From contig DETD01000024.1 of assembly GCA_002362105.1 (NCBI GenBank), forward strand, positions 85,190 to 149,189: a DNA stretch of 64,000 nt, given 5' to 3'. The translations under genes and the position numbers were made by a program. Numbering within the stretch: position 1 is the first letter of the stretch; every line of letters starts with the position of its first letter. Of this stretch, positions 24,709-33,830 are shown one piece after another. A model generated the notes under the pieces. The model saw only the letters and a program-made list of their open reading frames with translations, ran no database searches and was not told the origin of the DNA. The DNA comes from Bacteroidales bacterium UBA3297 (lineage in GTDB: Bacteria; Bacteroidota; Bacteroidia; Bacteroidales; Paludibacteraceae).

Positions 24709-25174
24709 AACAGCCACCAACTACATTGAAGCGCTGCGGAAGCTGAAAAACGCCGGCTTGTCGGGCAGTCCCCCTCCCAACCACTCAACAAACGAAGAGG
24801 AAGGACTGACTTCGCTGGAAGAACGCATCGACAAAATTATAGGGGTAATTAACCAAAACAAGCGGCCAAAAGGAAATATGCTGTTTTTTGTAATGTACGA
24901 CATAGAAAGCAACAAGGTCAGATACAACATTGTGAAATACCTTGAGCGGCAAGGTTGCATCAGGGTCCAAAAATCTATTTTTCTGGCTGACCTCAGCAAC
25001 GAAAAGTACGAAGAGATAAGGAACGACCTTACCGAAGTGCAAAGTCTTTACGACAACCACGACAGCATTCTAATCTGCCCGGTTTCTACCGAATTGCTCA
25101 AAAGCATGAAAGTTATCGGACAGAACATTAATTTCGACGTGATTGTCAGGAACAAAAACACCCTGTTTTTCTAA
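24695..25174 (+). CDS. cas2: Cas2 with 61-residue N-terminal extension
   Basis: A 159-residue protein. The Cas2 core begins at M62 (MLFFVMYDIES, conserved D69) and runs to the end with GCIRVQKSIFLADL and the strand region SILICPVS, normal for Cas2. The preceding 61 residues (charged, with helix-forming YIEALRKLKNAG and LTSLEERIDKIIGVI) are not part of standard Cas2. The gene overlaps the PrimPol gene by 14 bp. The ATG at 24878 could be an alternative start, but it would leave 169 bp of open, coding-like sequence unused. The extension may dock the PrimPol. Confidence 0.92.
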   Translation: MGTSKTATNYIEALRKLKNAGLSGSPPPNHSTNEEEGLTSLEERIDKIIGVINQNKRPKGNMLFFVMYDIESNKVRYNIVKYLERQGCIRVQKSIFLADLSNEKYEEIRNDLTEVQSLYDNHDSILICPVSTELLKSMKVIGQNINFDVIVRNKNTLFF

Positions 25175-25180
25175 ATCCCC

Positions 25181-25843
25181 CTACTTCTTTCTTGCCCTAA
25201 AACTGACCATAGCACCCATAACTTGAAATTCTAGCAGGTCGTAGTAAGGTAATAGCCGTTTTTTCAGAGAGGCTACCGTGTCGAAAGGCGGCGTAAACCA
25301 CCCCATCCACGTCATGACGGTTCGGGCTAGCCAGTCCGATACCTTCTGCTCGCCGGCTATATAGAAACAGGCAAGCAGCTCGCCACCCGGTTTCAAGGTT
25401 CTGAGAATCTCGGCATAGGCTTTATCTTTGTCGGGGAAAACATGTAGTCCGTTCATACAGACAACAATGTCGAATGTCGCATCAGCAAACGGAAGCGCAC
25501 CAACGTCGCCCTGCATGGTCTTAGCATTGGTTACACCTGCCTGTTGGAATCGGTGTTCGGCCAGTTCCAACATATCGGAACTATAGTCGAGACAAGTGAT
25601 GTCTGCGTGCTTCATACGCGAATACTTTCCAACAGTAAACACAGCCGTTCCTACAGGAACGTCGAGTAACCTGCCCGCAAAGTCGTCTGAAATCCAGCTA
25701 AGCAGCCTGCCGGTAATTGCATTGTCGTCGACACCACCCCACAACAGCTTGAAGTAGAGTTTGCTCCACCATTTACCCTGGGTTAAAGCATCGTCGTAAA
25801 AAGACTTGCTAAACTTATACGAGTTCTTGATTTTGTCTGCCAT
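25181..25843 (-). CDS. Class I SAM-dependent methyltransferase
   Basis: A 220-residue methyltransferase. Motif I LLDVPVGTAVF near residue 60 (glycine-poor variant of the usual GxGxG), an acidic CLDYSSDML following, then MQGDVGALPFADATFDIVVC and a post-motif LKPGGELL, as in the Methyltransf_11/25 group. The substrate is not evident; such proteins act on quinones, lipids or small molecules. It converges with cas2 with only 6 bp between stops and marks the right border of the CRISPR block. The transcript runs leftward from about 25860. Confidence 0.8.
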   Translation of the reverse strand: MADKIKNSYKFSKSFYDDALTQGKWWSKLYFKLLWGGVDDNAITGRLLSWISDDFAGRLLDVPVGTAVFTVGKYSRMKHADITCLDYSSDMLELAEHRFQQAGVTNAKTMQGDVGALPFADATFDIVVCMNGLHVFPDKDKAYAEILRTLKPGGELLACFYIAGEQKVSDWLARTVMTWMGWFTPPFDTVASLKKRLLPYYDLLEFQVMGAMVSFRARKK

Positions 25844-25928
25844 ATTCGTTTCCTTTTAAATTTCTAATGCAAAGGAACAACAAACCTGACGCAATTTGGT
25901 TGCAATATATCCTGCCCTTCCCTACCCA

Positions 25929-26001
25929 AATCTGAGGATTTTAGAGACAAAAATCACCGAATTTGGGGATTTCATGAGACGTCTTCCGCACCGTAACTTT
26001 G
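25929..26001 (+). promoter_or_regulatory. Promoter with tandem direct repeats upstream of the haem cluster
   Basis: The minus-7 box TAACTTTG (25994-26001) has TTTC at 25970-25973, 20 bp away. Two imperfect direct repeats, AATCTGAGGATTTTAGAGAC (25929-25948) and a copy at 25960-25980 with GGGGATTTC and GAGAC, start 31 bp apart, the second covering the minus-33 region. They look like an activator or repressor site. Confidence 0.5.
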
Positions 26002-26030
26002 CACTGTGAAAAAAAAAAAGAAGTATAGAG

Positions 26031-26579
26031 ATGAAATTAAGAAAACCAATGGCCTTTATGCTGGCCGCAACAGCCGCACTTTCCGTTGCCAGCTGTAGCG
26101 ATGACGATGACGACGACGATGTAGTTCTACCAGAAAAAACAGAAAGAAACGACGATGTAAAGACCACATCGGCAGCCGACGCAATAGCCGGTTGTTACGT
26201 TGACTCGCTCAGTTACACAGTCGGCACCATGTCGAGCGGCACCATACAGAACGACACGCTGACCATCAGCAAGGTTGAAGGTAAAGACAATATGGTAGAC
26301 CTGCACTTCTCGCAGTATATGGGTATGGGCGGCAAGAGCTCGTCACTCAACATCTACAACGTGGTTGTCACGGAGAAAGACGGCAAGTACACATTAAGCG
26401 TTAGCGATGACAGCAATGCCGCCACCAAAGCAAAAATGACCAGTTCGTCTTACGAGGTGAGCAAAATAGAGGCAACTGTAAGCGACAAAGACATCAGTCT
26501 TGACTTCGACTTTGTGATAGCGGCAATGAACGCCACTTTCTCCAATGAGTTCAAGAATGGAGTGAAAGTCAGCAAATAA
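26031..26579 (+). CDS. Calycin-like lipoprotein
   Basis: A 182-residue lipoprotein. The signal peptide FMLAATAALSVASC ends at the lipobox Cys (residue 22), followed by an unusual run of eight acidic residues, DDDDDDD. This should act as an export/outer-surface signal of the LES type. From about residue 50 the domain (AGCYVDSLSYTVG, HFSQYMGMGG) resembles the calycin-like domain of Bacteroidota haem/iron loci. It lies 206 bp upstream of hmuY, with a terminator between, so it shares the region but probably not the whole transcript. A haem-binding role is inferred from position. Confidence 0.65.
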   Translation: MKLRKPMAFMLAATAALSVASCSDDDDDDDVVLPEKTERNDDVKTTSAADAIAGCYVDSLSYTVGTMSSGTIQNDTLTISKVEGKDNMVDLHFSQYMGMGGKSSSLNIYNVVVTEKDGKYTLSVSDDSNAATKAKMTSSSYEVSKIEATVSDKDISLDFDFVIAAMNATFSNEFKNGVKVSK

Positions 26580-26621
26580 GCCGTGTGACGGAAATACCAT
26601 TAATAAATTAGACACTTTGAC

Positions 26622-26657
26622 AGCCTCATTCATTCCAACAATGATTGAGGCTTTTCA
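26622..26657 (+). terminator. Rho-independent terminator or attenuator before hmuY
   Basis: AGCCTCATTCATT and AATGATTGAGGCT pair with one mismatch around a 5-nt loop, followed by TTTT. A further small hairpin CAGGG/CCCTG follows at about 26685-26700. Confidence 0.75.
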
Positions 26658-26784
26658 ATTAAAACAAGCGCAAATAAAAATTCCAGGGTTTAATCCCTGA
26701 TTTTATAACGAGGGATTCCAATAAGCAACAGGAATTTCCCCGGCCCTTTCTGCGCCTATATTAATCAATAAAGCATCTGAAACT

Positions 26785-27435
26785 ATGTATAAAAAAAACG
26801 TGTGCCGCCTGCTTCTGGCCCTACCGCTAAGTGCGGGTATGACCTCCTGCGACGGTATGTTCGACGGCATCTACGACGACGAGGTTCCGGCCGTTGAAAC
26901 CGGCATGCAGTTCGGACAACTCACCGTCGATGCGACCAGTTACGGACAATGGGTCTACATCGACTTCCACAACAAGACGATACAGAACGTCGACATCACC
27001 ACCGACAGCGTTAGCGGAACCGCCAATTTCATTGAGCCCGACGAATGGGATATCGCCATCCACCGCTTCCAGGTTAAAACCAACAACGGTTCGGCTATTG
27101 AAACGGTATACGCCTCGATAGACGATTTGAAAAAAGCCGGCCATCTGCCCGACAGCACTTTTCTGCCCGACACCTGGTACGACAAAAAAGTCATTACCGA
27201 CCTGAGCGGTATGATGTCGGGTAACATCAAATACTGCCCTTCGTATGTGAACGACGTGGTAGGCCGCTGGATTACCTCAAGCGGCATGCCCCCTACCTAC
27301 ACCACATCGGACAAAGTATACGTCATACGTCTGAGCGATGACTCCTATGCCGCCATCCACTTCGACAGCTATATGGACAACGAGGGGACAAAGGGGTACA
27401 TTACATGCAGCTACGAATACCCACTCAAATTTTGA
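26785..27435 (+). CDS. hmuY: HmuY-family haem-binding lipoprotein
   Basis: A 216-residue lipoprotein with lipobox SAGMTSC (Cys at residue 22). The mature part has the HmuY features: VDATSYGQWVYIDF, EPDEWDIAIHRF, NNGSAIETVY and a C-terminal GTKGYITCSYEYPL. HmuY proteins take haem from host carriers and pass it to the receptor HmuR. The usual pair of haem-ligand histidines cannot be placed with confidence: H91-like IAIHRF and IHFDSY are present. Order hmuYRSTUV follows the classic Porphyromonas gingivalis operon. The next gene starts 11 bp downstream. Confidence 0.88.
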   Translation: MYKKNVCRLLLALPLSAGMTSCDGMFDGIYDDEVPAVETGMQFGQLTVDATSYGQWVYIDFHNKTIQNVDITTDSVSGTANFIEPDEWDIAIHRFQVKTNNGSAIETVYASIDDLKKAGHLPDSTFLPDTWYDKKVITDLSGMMSGNIKYCPSYVNDVVGRWITSSGMPPTYTTSDKVYVIRLSDDSYAAIHFDSYMDNEGTKGYITCSYEYPLKF

Positions 27436-27446
27436 AACAAGGAACA

Positions 27447-29399
27447 ATGAGAAAAATAGCAACAATATTGGCTTTGGCCTCTCTGGCCTCGTTGGCAATG
27501 GCGCAAGCCGATAGAGATTCTGTCGTAGAAATAGACGAGGTTGTGGTAACCGCAACCCGCACCACCAAAACACTGAAAGACGTGCCCATCATCACCCGTG
27601 TGGTGGGTGCCGAGGAAATAAAAAGGACCGATGCCACCAACATTCAAGAACTGCTCCAACAAGAAATACCAGGAGCTGAATTTTCCTACACAATGGGAAG
27701 TCAACCTTCCTTGAGTTTCCAAGGATTCAGCGGTAAGGACGTGCTCTTTCTGATTGACGGTGAGCGACTGGCAGGAGAAACGCTAGACAATGTGGACTTC
27801 ACCCGCATCAACATGGACGATGTGGAGAGAGTGGAGATTGTAAAAGGCGCATCGTCGTCGCTCTACGGTTCCAACGCTGTTGGCGGCGTGATCAACATCA
27901 TCACCAAAAAGCCTCAACGGCCGTGGGACGTTATCTTCAACGCCAAATACGGTGCACACAACGAACAGCGATACGGCGGTACAGCCGCTTTCAAAATTGG
28001 GAACTTCTCGACTTCGACCAACCTGCAACACACATCGTGCGACGAGGTGGACTTCAAGAAAGAGAGTGCCTACAAGGCTTACGGCTACAACACCAGGAAC
28101 TTTAAAGAGAAACTGGGTTACAAGTTCGGCAAGCACTTCAACCTGACGGGGCATGCCGGCTACTTCCTGCGTGAACGCAACTATTCGGAATCGCAGACCA
28201 ACCGTTTCCGCGATTTCAGTGGCGGGTTGAAAGCCAACATCATGCTCAACTACAGCAACAATCTGGAGTTGAGCTACCTCTACGACCAGTACGACAAGAG
28301 CGACTTCTATTATGACGAGTATGACATTCTCGACTACAGAAACGTGCAGAACACGGTAAGGGCCCTGTACACGCACGACTTCAACAAAGACCTGAACCTG
28401 ATTGTCGGGGGCGACGCTGTACGGGACTATCTGATGACCTACCAATTTGCCGACACGTGCGGCAAGCACCAATACACGGCCGACCTCTTCACACAGGCCG
28501 ACTGGAACCTGACAAAAAGGTGGAACGCCGTGGGCGGTCTTCGTTTCGACCACTTTTCGGTGAACAACAACAACCATGTAACCGCAAAAATGGGACTGAT
28601 GTACAAATGCAACAACGACCTGCGTTTCAGAGGCTCGTATGCAGGAGGTTTCAGAGCGCCAACGCTGAAAGAGACAGAACAGGAATTCCTAATGGGCGGT
28701 TTCATGTACATCTACGGCAACAAAGAACTGAAACCGGAGAACAGCAACAACTACCAACTCTCGGCAGAATACGCAAAGGGATTTCTCGACTTTTCGGTAT
28801 CGGGCTTCTACAACACGTTCGACAACCGCATAAGCACCCGCTACGACTCGCTCTATTATAACGGACAACCCGTAACCAGCAAATTCAGGAGGGAACACGC
28901 CGACAAACTGAAAGAGTGCGAGAAAAGGGACGCTTACGCCATTTACGAGAATATGGAGGACCTGCAGGTCACCGGATTTAATGTCGATTTGAAGACCCAC
29001 TTCAAATGCGGCATAAAGGCAGCTGTCAGCTATGTTTACACCCACGAGAGCAACTTGAGTTCCGGCTCTACCCGTCCGCACACCGCCAACTGCAAACTCG
29101 AGTACCGCCACGACTGGAAGAACTACGGTTTCAACATCGGTCTGTCGGGCCGATACCTGTCGGAACTCGACTACGGAGGTTCGTCTTCCTACGAAGATTA
29201 CTCCATCTGGAAACTGTCGCTGATGCAGTACATCTGCAAAGGCATATCGGTGAACCTGACGGTAGACAACCTCTTTAACTATGTGCCTGCATCGTATAGC
29301 GCTGTTTCGCCAAGCACCACAGGAACATCGTTCTCGGTTAGCACAACCATTGACCTCTACAAACTGACCCACCGGAAAGAAAAGGATCAGAAGAACTAA
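27447..29399 (+). CDS. hmuR: TonB-dependent haem receptor HmuR
   Basis: A 650-residue outer-membrane receptor. Signal peptide ALASLASLAMAQA; TonB box region EIDEVVVTATRT near residue 25; plug domain up to about 150 with VERVEIVKGASSSLYGSNAVGGVINI; then a 22-strand barrel. The end, TIDLYKLTHRKEKDQKN, is slightly longer than the usual terminal aromatic strand. The ATG at 27447 is chosen for the signal peptide; the codon at 27405 would overlap hmuY. It imports haem (or haem released from HmuY) into the periplasm with TonB energy. Confidence 0.93.
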   Translation: MRKIATILALASLASLAMAQADRDSVVEIDEVVVTATRTTKTLKDVPIITRVVGAEEIKRTDATNIQELLQQEIPGAEFSYTMGSQPSLSFQGFSGKDVLFLIDGERLAGETLDNVDFTRINMDDVERVEIVKGASSSLYGSNAVGGVINIITKKPQRPWDVIFNAKYGAHNEQRYGGTAAFKIGNFSTSTNLQHTSCDEVDFKKESAYKAYGYNTRNFKEKLGYKFGKHFNLTGHAGYFLRERNYSESQTNRFRDFSGGLKANIMLNYSNNLELSYLYDQYDKSDFYYDEYDILDYRNVQNTVRALYTHDFNKDLNLIVGGDAVRDYLMTYQFADTCGKHQYTADLFTQADWNLTKRWNAVGGLRFDHFSVNNNNHVTAKMGLMYKCNNDLRFRGSYAGGFRAPTLKETEQEFLMGGFMYIYGNKELKPENSNNYQLSAEYAKGFLDFSVSGFYNTFDNRISTRYDSLYYNGQPVTSKFRREHADKLKECEKRDAYAIYENMEDLQVTGFNVDLKTHFKCGIKAAVSYVYTHESNLSSGSTRPHTANCKLEYRHDWKNYGFNIGLSGRYLSELDYGGSSSYEDYSIWKLSLMQYICKGISVNLTVDNLFNYVPASYSAVSPSTTGTSFSVSTTIDLYKLTHRKEKDQKN

Positions 29400-29427
29400 A
29401 AAAACGAATTCAAAACAGCATAGAAAA

Positions 29428-32400
29428 ATGAAGAAAAGGATTTTAAAAGTAGCATTGACCGTACTACTGGTAACAGGCGGTATCTTCTTGTGGAAGATGT
29501 GGCTGTCTCCTACCCGGATAGCATTTGTCAACTACCAGATTATCACCTTCGGAGAAATCAACAAGGCGAACACCAATTCCTTTATCAAACTAAAGGAAGT
29601 CAGCACCGACAACATTGCCGACCTGTCGGACTACGACATGGTCTTTATGAACGCCATGGGCATGCGTATAACCGAGGCACAACGCCAGCAACTGGCAGAC
29701 ATTTCAAAAAAAGTGCCCTTCCTTACGCTTTCAGCCACAAATCCGGCCAACAACATTTGCAGTTTGGAAGACGTTGACCAGGAGTTCCTGAAGCAGTACG
29801 CACAAAACGGAGGGCGTAAGAACTTCCGCAACATGCTGCTGTATGTTCGAAAATTTGTCGACGGCAAAAAATTCAGAGCCAACGAGCCCGATGTTGTGGC
29901 TCCGCGCGAGAACCACCTGCTCTACCACTACGACGTTACAGACGCAGACCAAGAGAACAAAGGGTTTGAGACCATATCGGAATACAACGCCTACCTGAAA
30001 CAGAACGGTTTATGGAACGAGAAAGCACCACGCATCATCATCACCGGTGCTATGGGCGAACCTTCGGCCATGGCCAAGGCACTGGAAGAGACGGGTAACA
30101 TGGTGTACTGTGTCAACAGCGTGCAACGCCTGATAACCACCAACCAGATTGACAGTATCAACCCGTCTGCCGTCATCAACATGGCGCACGGACGAATGGG
30201 AGACTATATGGTCGACTACCTGAAAAAACAGAACATTCCTCTATTCCTGACCCTGAACGTCAACCGCCTTAAAAGCGAATGGGAGGCCGACAAGATGGGT
30301 ATGAACGGCGGCTTCCTCTCACAAAGTGTTGTAACGCCAGAAATTGACGGTGCCATACGTCCGTTTGTGCTGTTCGCCCATGAGGAAGATGCCGAGGGAC
30401 TGCGACACGTAGTAACTATACCCGACCGGTTGAACACGTTTGTCAAGTCGGTGAACAACTTCATCGGACTGAAGAAGAAACCGAATGCAGAGAAAAAAGT
30501 AGCTGTCTACTACTACAAGGGGCCTGGACAGAGTGCCATGGCCGCTGCTGGTATGGAAGTTGCCCCATCTCTCTACAACCTGCTGCTTAATCTGAAAAAG
30601 GAAGGTTACAAGGTAGACGGACTGCCCCAATCGGCAAAAGAGTTGGAGAACCTGATTCAAAGCAAGGGTAAAGTTTTCGGCAATTACGCCCAAGGGGCCC
30701 AGCAAAAGTTTATAAAGGAAGCCGAACCCGCAATGGTCAGCCGCAAACAGTTTGAACAATGGACCCAGGGATGGCTTAGTCCAGAGGCACTGGACGAGAT
30801 GAAGAAAGTTAACGGCGATTTTCCGGGAAGCCAGATGACCAACGGCGACCAGTTGGCTCTTGCCCGCCTGCAATTCGGCAACGTGTTGCTCATGCCACAA
30901 GGGGCGGCCGCCGCCGGTACCGACACTTTCAAGATTATACACGGTGCCAACGTTGCACCGCCCTATACCTATATTGCCTCGTACCTGTGGACGAAAAACG
31001 AGTTCAAGGCCGATGCTATCATCCACTTCGGCACACACGGCTCGCTCGAATTCACCCCACGCAAACAGGTAGCCCTCAGCAGCAACGACTGGCCCGACCG
31101 ACTGGTGGGCGAAATGCCACACTTCTATATCTATACCATAGGCGACGTGGGTGAGGCCATGATTGCCAAACGCCGCTCGTATGCGGTTACACAGTCGCAC
31201 CTGACAGCTCCATTTTTGGAGAGCAACCTCCGCACCACCTACAACAAACTGACCGATGCAATAGGCAGTTTTGAGAAAGCGATGGAGAATGACAACCAAG
31301 CCGATGCGCAACGCAGTGCCGCAAGGGTCCGTAACCTGTCGATTGAATTAGGCATCAGCCGTGAACTGCGACTCGACACCACCGCCAACGGGCCTGCCTA
31401 TGGAGAGGAAGAGATAGAGCGCATTGAAAACTTTGCAGAAGAACTGGTCAACGAAAAGATTGTGGGACAACTCTATACATTGGGCGTTCCCTACGAGCCA
31501 CAGCGCATAACCAGCAGTGTTTTTGCTATGGCAACCGACCCTATCGCCTACAGTGTGCTGGCCCTCGACAAACTGAAGGGAAGAGCCAGCAGCGATGTGG
31601 AAAAGCACAAACTGCAGTTCGACAGCCGTTATATGGCGCCTGCCAAAAAACTGGTGGAGCAACTGCTCACTAACCGGGTTACGGCTAACGACCAACTGGT
31701 TATGAAAACGGCTGGAATCAGCGCCGACGAACTCGCAGAAGCCCGAAAAATTGAAGACAACAGCGAGCAAGACCTGATGGCGATGATGATGCGCATGCAA
31801 CTGACCAGCACGGCCGACAAGGCAAAAAAAGACACGGCAAATAAGAATGGCAAACAGCCTACGGTCAGCGAACTGAGGAAAAAGGGACTGATGAAGTCTA
31901 AAAAAGTGCCACAAATGTCGGAGACCACCTTCAAGATGATGGAAAAAACGGGCAAATTCCCGAAAGAAATGATGGACGCCATCAAACAGGAACAAGAGTG
32001 GTACCATGGTCCTAAACTGGTGAACGACAGTTCTAAAAACACAGGGCACAAAGGCAAAGGCGGGAAAGACAGCGTTTCTAAAAAGGAGGGGATGGCGGCC
32101 ATGATGGCAAAAAAGGGTCCGACCTATACCAAGGAACAGAAGGCCAAAGCCCATGCCATTAACGAAATAGAGCGCGCCATTAAAAACGTTTCGAATTACA
32201 AGCTATTGCTACAGTCAAGCCCCGCTAAGGAATTGGCATCGATGACCAATGCACTGAATGGTGGCTATACCGCCCCAAGCCCTGGCGGAGACCCGATTGT
32301 GAACCCCAACACCCTGCCGACCGGGCGCAACCTGTACGGCATCAACGCCGAGAACACGCCAACAGAAGACGCCTGGGAGAAAGGAAAGGCGTTGGCCGAG

Positions 32401-33825
32401 AATACCATCAGCATGTACCGGAAGGCCCACAACGACAGTCTGCCACGCAAGGTGAGCTACACCCTATGGAGCGGTGAATTTATCGAAACGGGAGGTGCGA
32501 CCATCGCACAAGTACTCTATATGTTAGGAGTTGAGCCAATCCGCGACGCCTTCGGACGTGTAACCGACATCAGACTAATACCGAGCAAAGAGCTGGGCCG
32601 ACCACGCATCGACGTCGTTGTGCAGACCAGCGGCCAATTGCGCGACATAGCCGCATCGAGGCTGTTCCTCATCAACCGAGCGGTTGAGATGGCCGCAGCA
32701 GCCAGCGATGACGAGTACACCAATCTGGTGAAGGAAGGCGTTACCGAAAGCGAGCGCGTACTAGTTGAAAAAGGTGTTTCACCAAAAGAGGCCCGCGAAA
32801 TTTCGACCTACCGCGTATTCGGTGCTCAGAACGGAGGTTACGGCACCGGCATACAAGGCATGGTGACCGCAGGCGACAAATGGGAGAGCGAAAAGGAGAT
32901 TGTCGAAGTATACCTCAACAACATGGGCGCTTTCTACGGTTCGGAAAAGAACTGGGAGTCTTTCCGACAGACCGCGTTCGAAGCCGCCCTGACCCGGACT
33001 GACGTTGTTATCCAACCCCGACAGAGCAACACCTGGGGGGCACTCAGCCTCGACCACGTATACGAGTTTATGGGAGGACTGAACCTGACCGTCCGTAACG
33101 TGACCGGCAAAGACCCCGACGCTTACATGAGCGACTACCGCAACCACAACCGGATGCGCATGCAAGAGGTGAAGGAAGCTATAGGCGTAGAAAGCCGCAC
33201 CACCATCTTCAACCCGACCTACATTAAAGAGAAAATGAAGGGCGGAGCCAGCTCGGCAGGCGAGTTCAGCGAAATCATTACCAACACCTACGGCTGGAAC
33301 GTGATGAAGCCGAAAGCCATCGACAAAGAGATGTGGGACGAGATTTACGACACCTACGTCAAAGACAAGCACAAACTTGGCGTTAGAGAATTCTTCGAGA
33401 GAGAAAATCCGGCCGCTTTGGAAGAGATGACCGCTGTAATGATGGAGACCGCCAGAAAAGGCATGTGGAAAGCAAGCGAGCAACAACTGGCCGACATTGC
33501 CGACCTGCACACACAACTGGTGAACAAATACAAACCAAGCTGTTCCAGATTTGTGTGCGACAATGCCAAACTCCGCCAATTCATTGCACAGAACACCAAC
33601 GCCGAACAGGCCAACGAGTACAAACAGAATATTAAAGAAATACGCGAGCAACAGGCCAGCAACGACAAAAAAGGCACTGTTATGAAGAAGGAAGACCTCA
33701 ACAACCCTGCCAACACTTCGACCAACGTGCTCAGCGGTGCGGCAGCCGTGATTGGTGTGGTAGCGGTACTGGCACTGATGGTCTGGCTGGTGCGCAAGCG
33801 TAGGAAAAACAACGAGGGAGAGTAA
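29428..33825 (+). CDS. hmuS: HmuS, CobN/magnesium-chelatase-like protein of haem utilisation
   Basis: A 1465-residue CobN-like protein anchored by an N-terminal helix (residues 8-25, VALTVLLVTGGIFLWKM) and a C-terminal helix (about 1432-1455) with a basic tail. CobN blocks are clear: VINMAHGRMGDYM, IHFGTHGSLEFTPRKQVALS, FGAQNGGYGTGIQG. HmuS-type proteins are large-subunit chelatase homologues that act in haem breakdown (iron removal) in anaerobes. An insert at about 777-915 is rich in Met and Lys (MAMMMRMQ, KKGKGGKDSVSKK) and unlike the core. It starts 28 bp after hmuR and ends 5 bp before hmuT. Confidence 0.9.
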   Translation: MKKRILKVALTVLLVTGGIFLWKMWLSPTRIAFVNYQIITFGEINKANTNSFIKLKEVSTDNIADLSDYDMVFMNAMGMRITEAQRQQLADISKKVPFLTLSATNPANNICSLEDVDQEFLKQYAQNGGRKNFRNMLLYVRKFVDGKKFRANEPDVVAPRENHLLYHYDVTDADQENKGFETISEYNAYLKQNGLWNEKAPRIIITGAMGEPSAMAKALEETGNMVYCVNSVQRLITTNQIDSINPSAVINMAHGRMGDYMVDYLKKQNIPLFLTLNVNRLKSEWEADKMGMNGGFLSQSVVTPEIDGAIRPFVLFAHEEDAEGLRHVVTIPDRLNTFVKSVNNFIGLKKKPNAEKKVAVYYYKGPGQSAMAAAGMEVAPSLYNLLLNLKKEGYKVDGLPQSAKELENLIQSKGKVFGNYAQGAQQKFIKEAEPAMVSRKQFEQWTQGWLSPEALDEMKKVNGDFPGSQMTNGDQLALARLQFGNVLLMPQGAAAAGTDTFKIIHGANVAPPYTYIASYLWTKNEFKADAIIHFGTHGSLEFTPRKQVALSSNDWPDRLVGEMPHFYIYTIGDVGEAMIAKRRSYAVTQSHLTAPFLESNLRTTYNKLTDAIGSFEKAMENDNQADAQRSAARVRNLSIELGISRELRLDTTANGPAYGEEEIERIENFAEELVNEKIVGQLYTLGVPYEPQRITSSVFAMATDPIAYSVLALDKLKGRASSDVEKHKLQFDSRYMAPAKKLVEQLLTNRVTANDQLVMKTAGISADELAEARKIEDNSEQDLMAMMMRMQLTSTADKAKKDTANKNGKQPTVSELRKKGLMKSKKVPQMSETTFKMMEKTGKFPKEMMDAIKQEQEWYHGPKLVNDSSKNTGHKGKGGKDSVSKKEGMAAMMAKKGPTYTKEQKAKAHAINEIERAIKNVSNYKLLLQSSPAKELASMTNALNGGYTAPSPGGDPIVNPNTLPTGRNLYGINAENTPTEDAWEKGKALAENTISMYRKAHNDSLPRKVSYTLWSGEFIETGGATIAQVLYMLGVEPIRDAFGRVTDIRLIPSKELGRPRIDVVVQTSGQLRDIAASRLFLINRAVEMAAAASDDEYTNLVKEGVTESERVLVEKGVSPKEAREISTYRVFGAQNGGYGTGIQGMVTAGDKWESEKEIVEVYLNNMGAFYGSEKNWESFRQTAFEAALTRTDVVIQPRQSNTWGALSLDHVYEFMGGLNLTVRNVTGKDPDAYMSDYRNHNRMRMQEVKEAIGVESRTTIFNPTYIKEKMKGGASSAGEFSEIITNTYGWNVMKPKAIDKEMWDEIYDTYVKDKHKLGVREFFERENPAALEEMTAVMMETARKGMWKASEQQLADIADLHTQLVNKYKPSCSRFVCDNAKLRQFIAQNTNAEQANEYKQNIKEIREQQASNDKKGTVMKKEDLNNPANTSTNVLSGAAAVIGVVAVLALMVWLVRKRRKNNEGE

Positions 33826-33830
33826 CCGAT

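Noticed and set aside
30319..31311. 330-codon minus-strand frame under hmuS
   Set aside because: Antisense to the conserved CobN region; no domain, no ribosome binding site.
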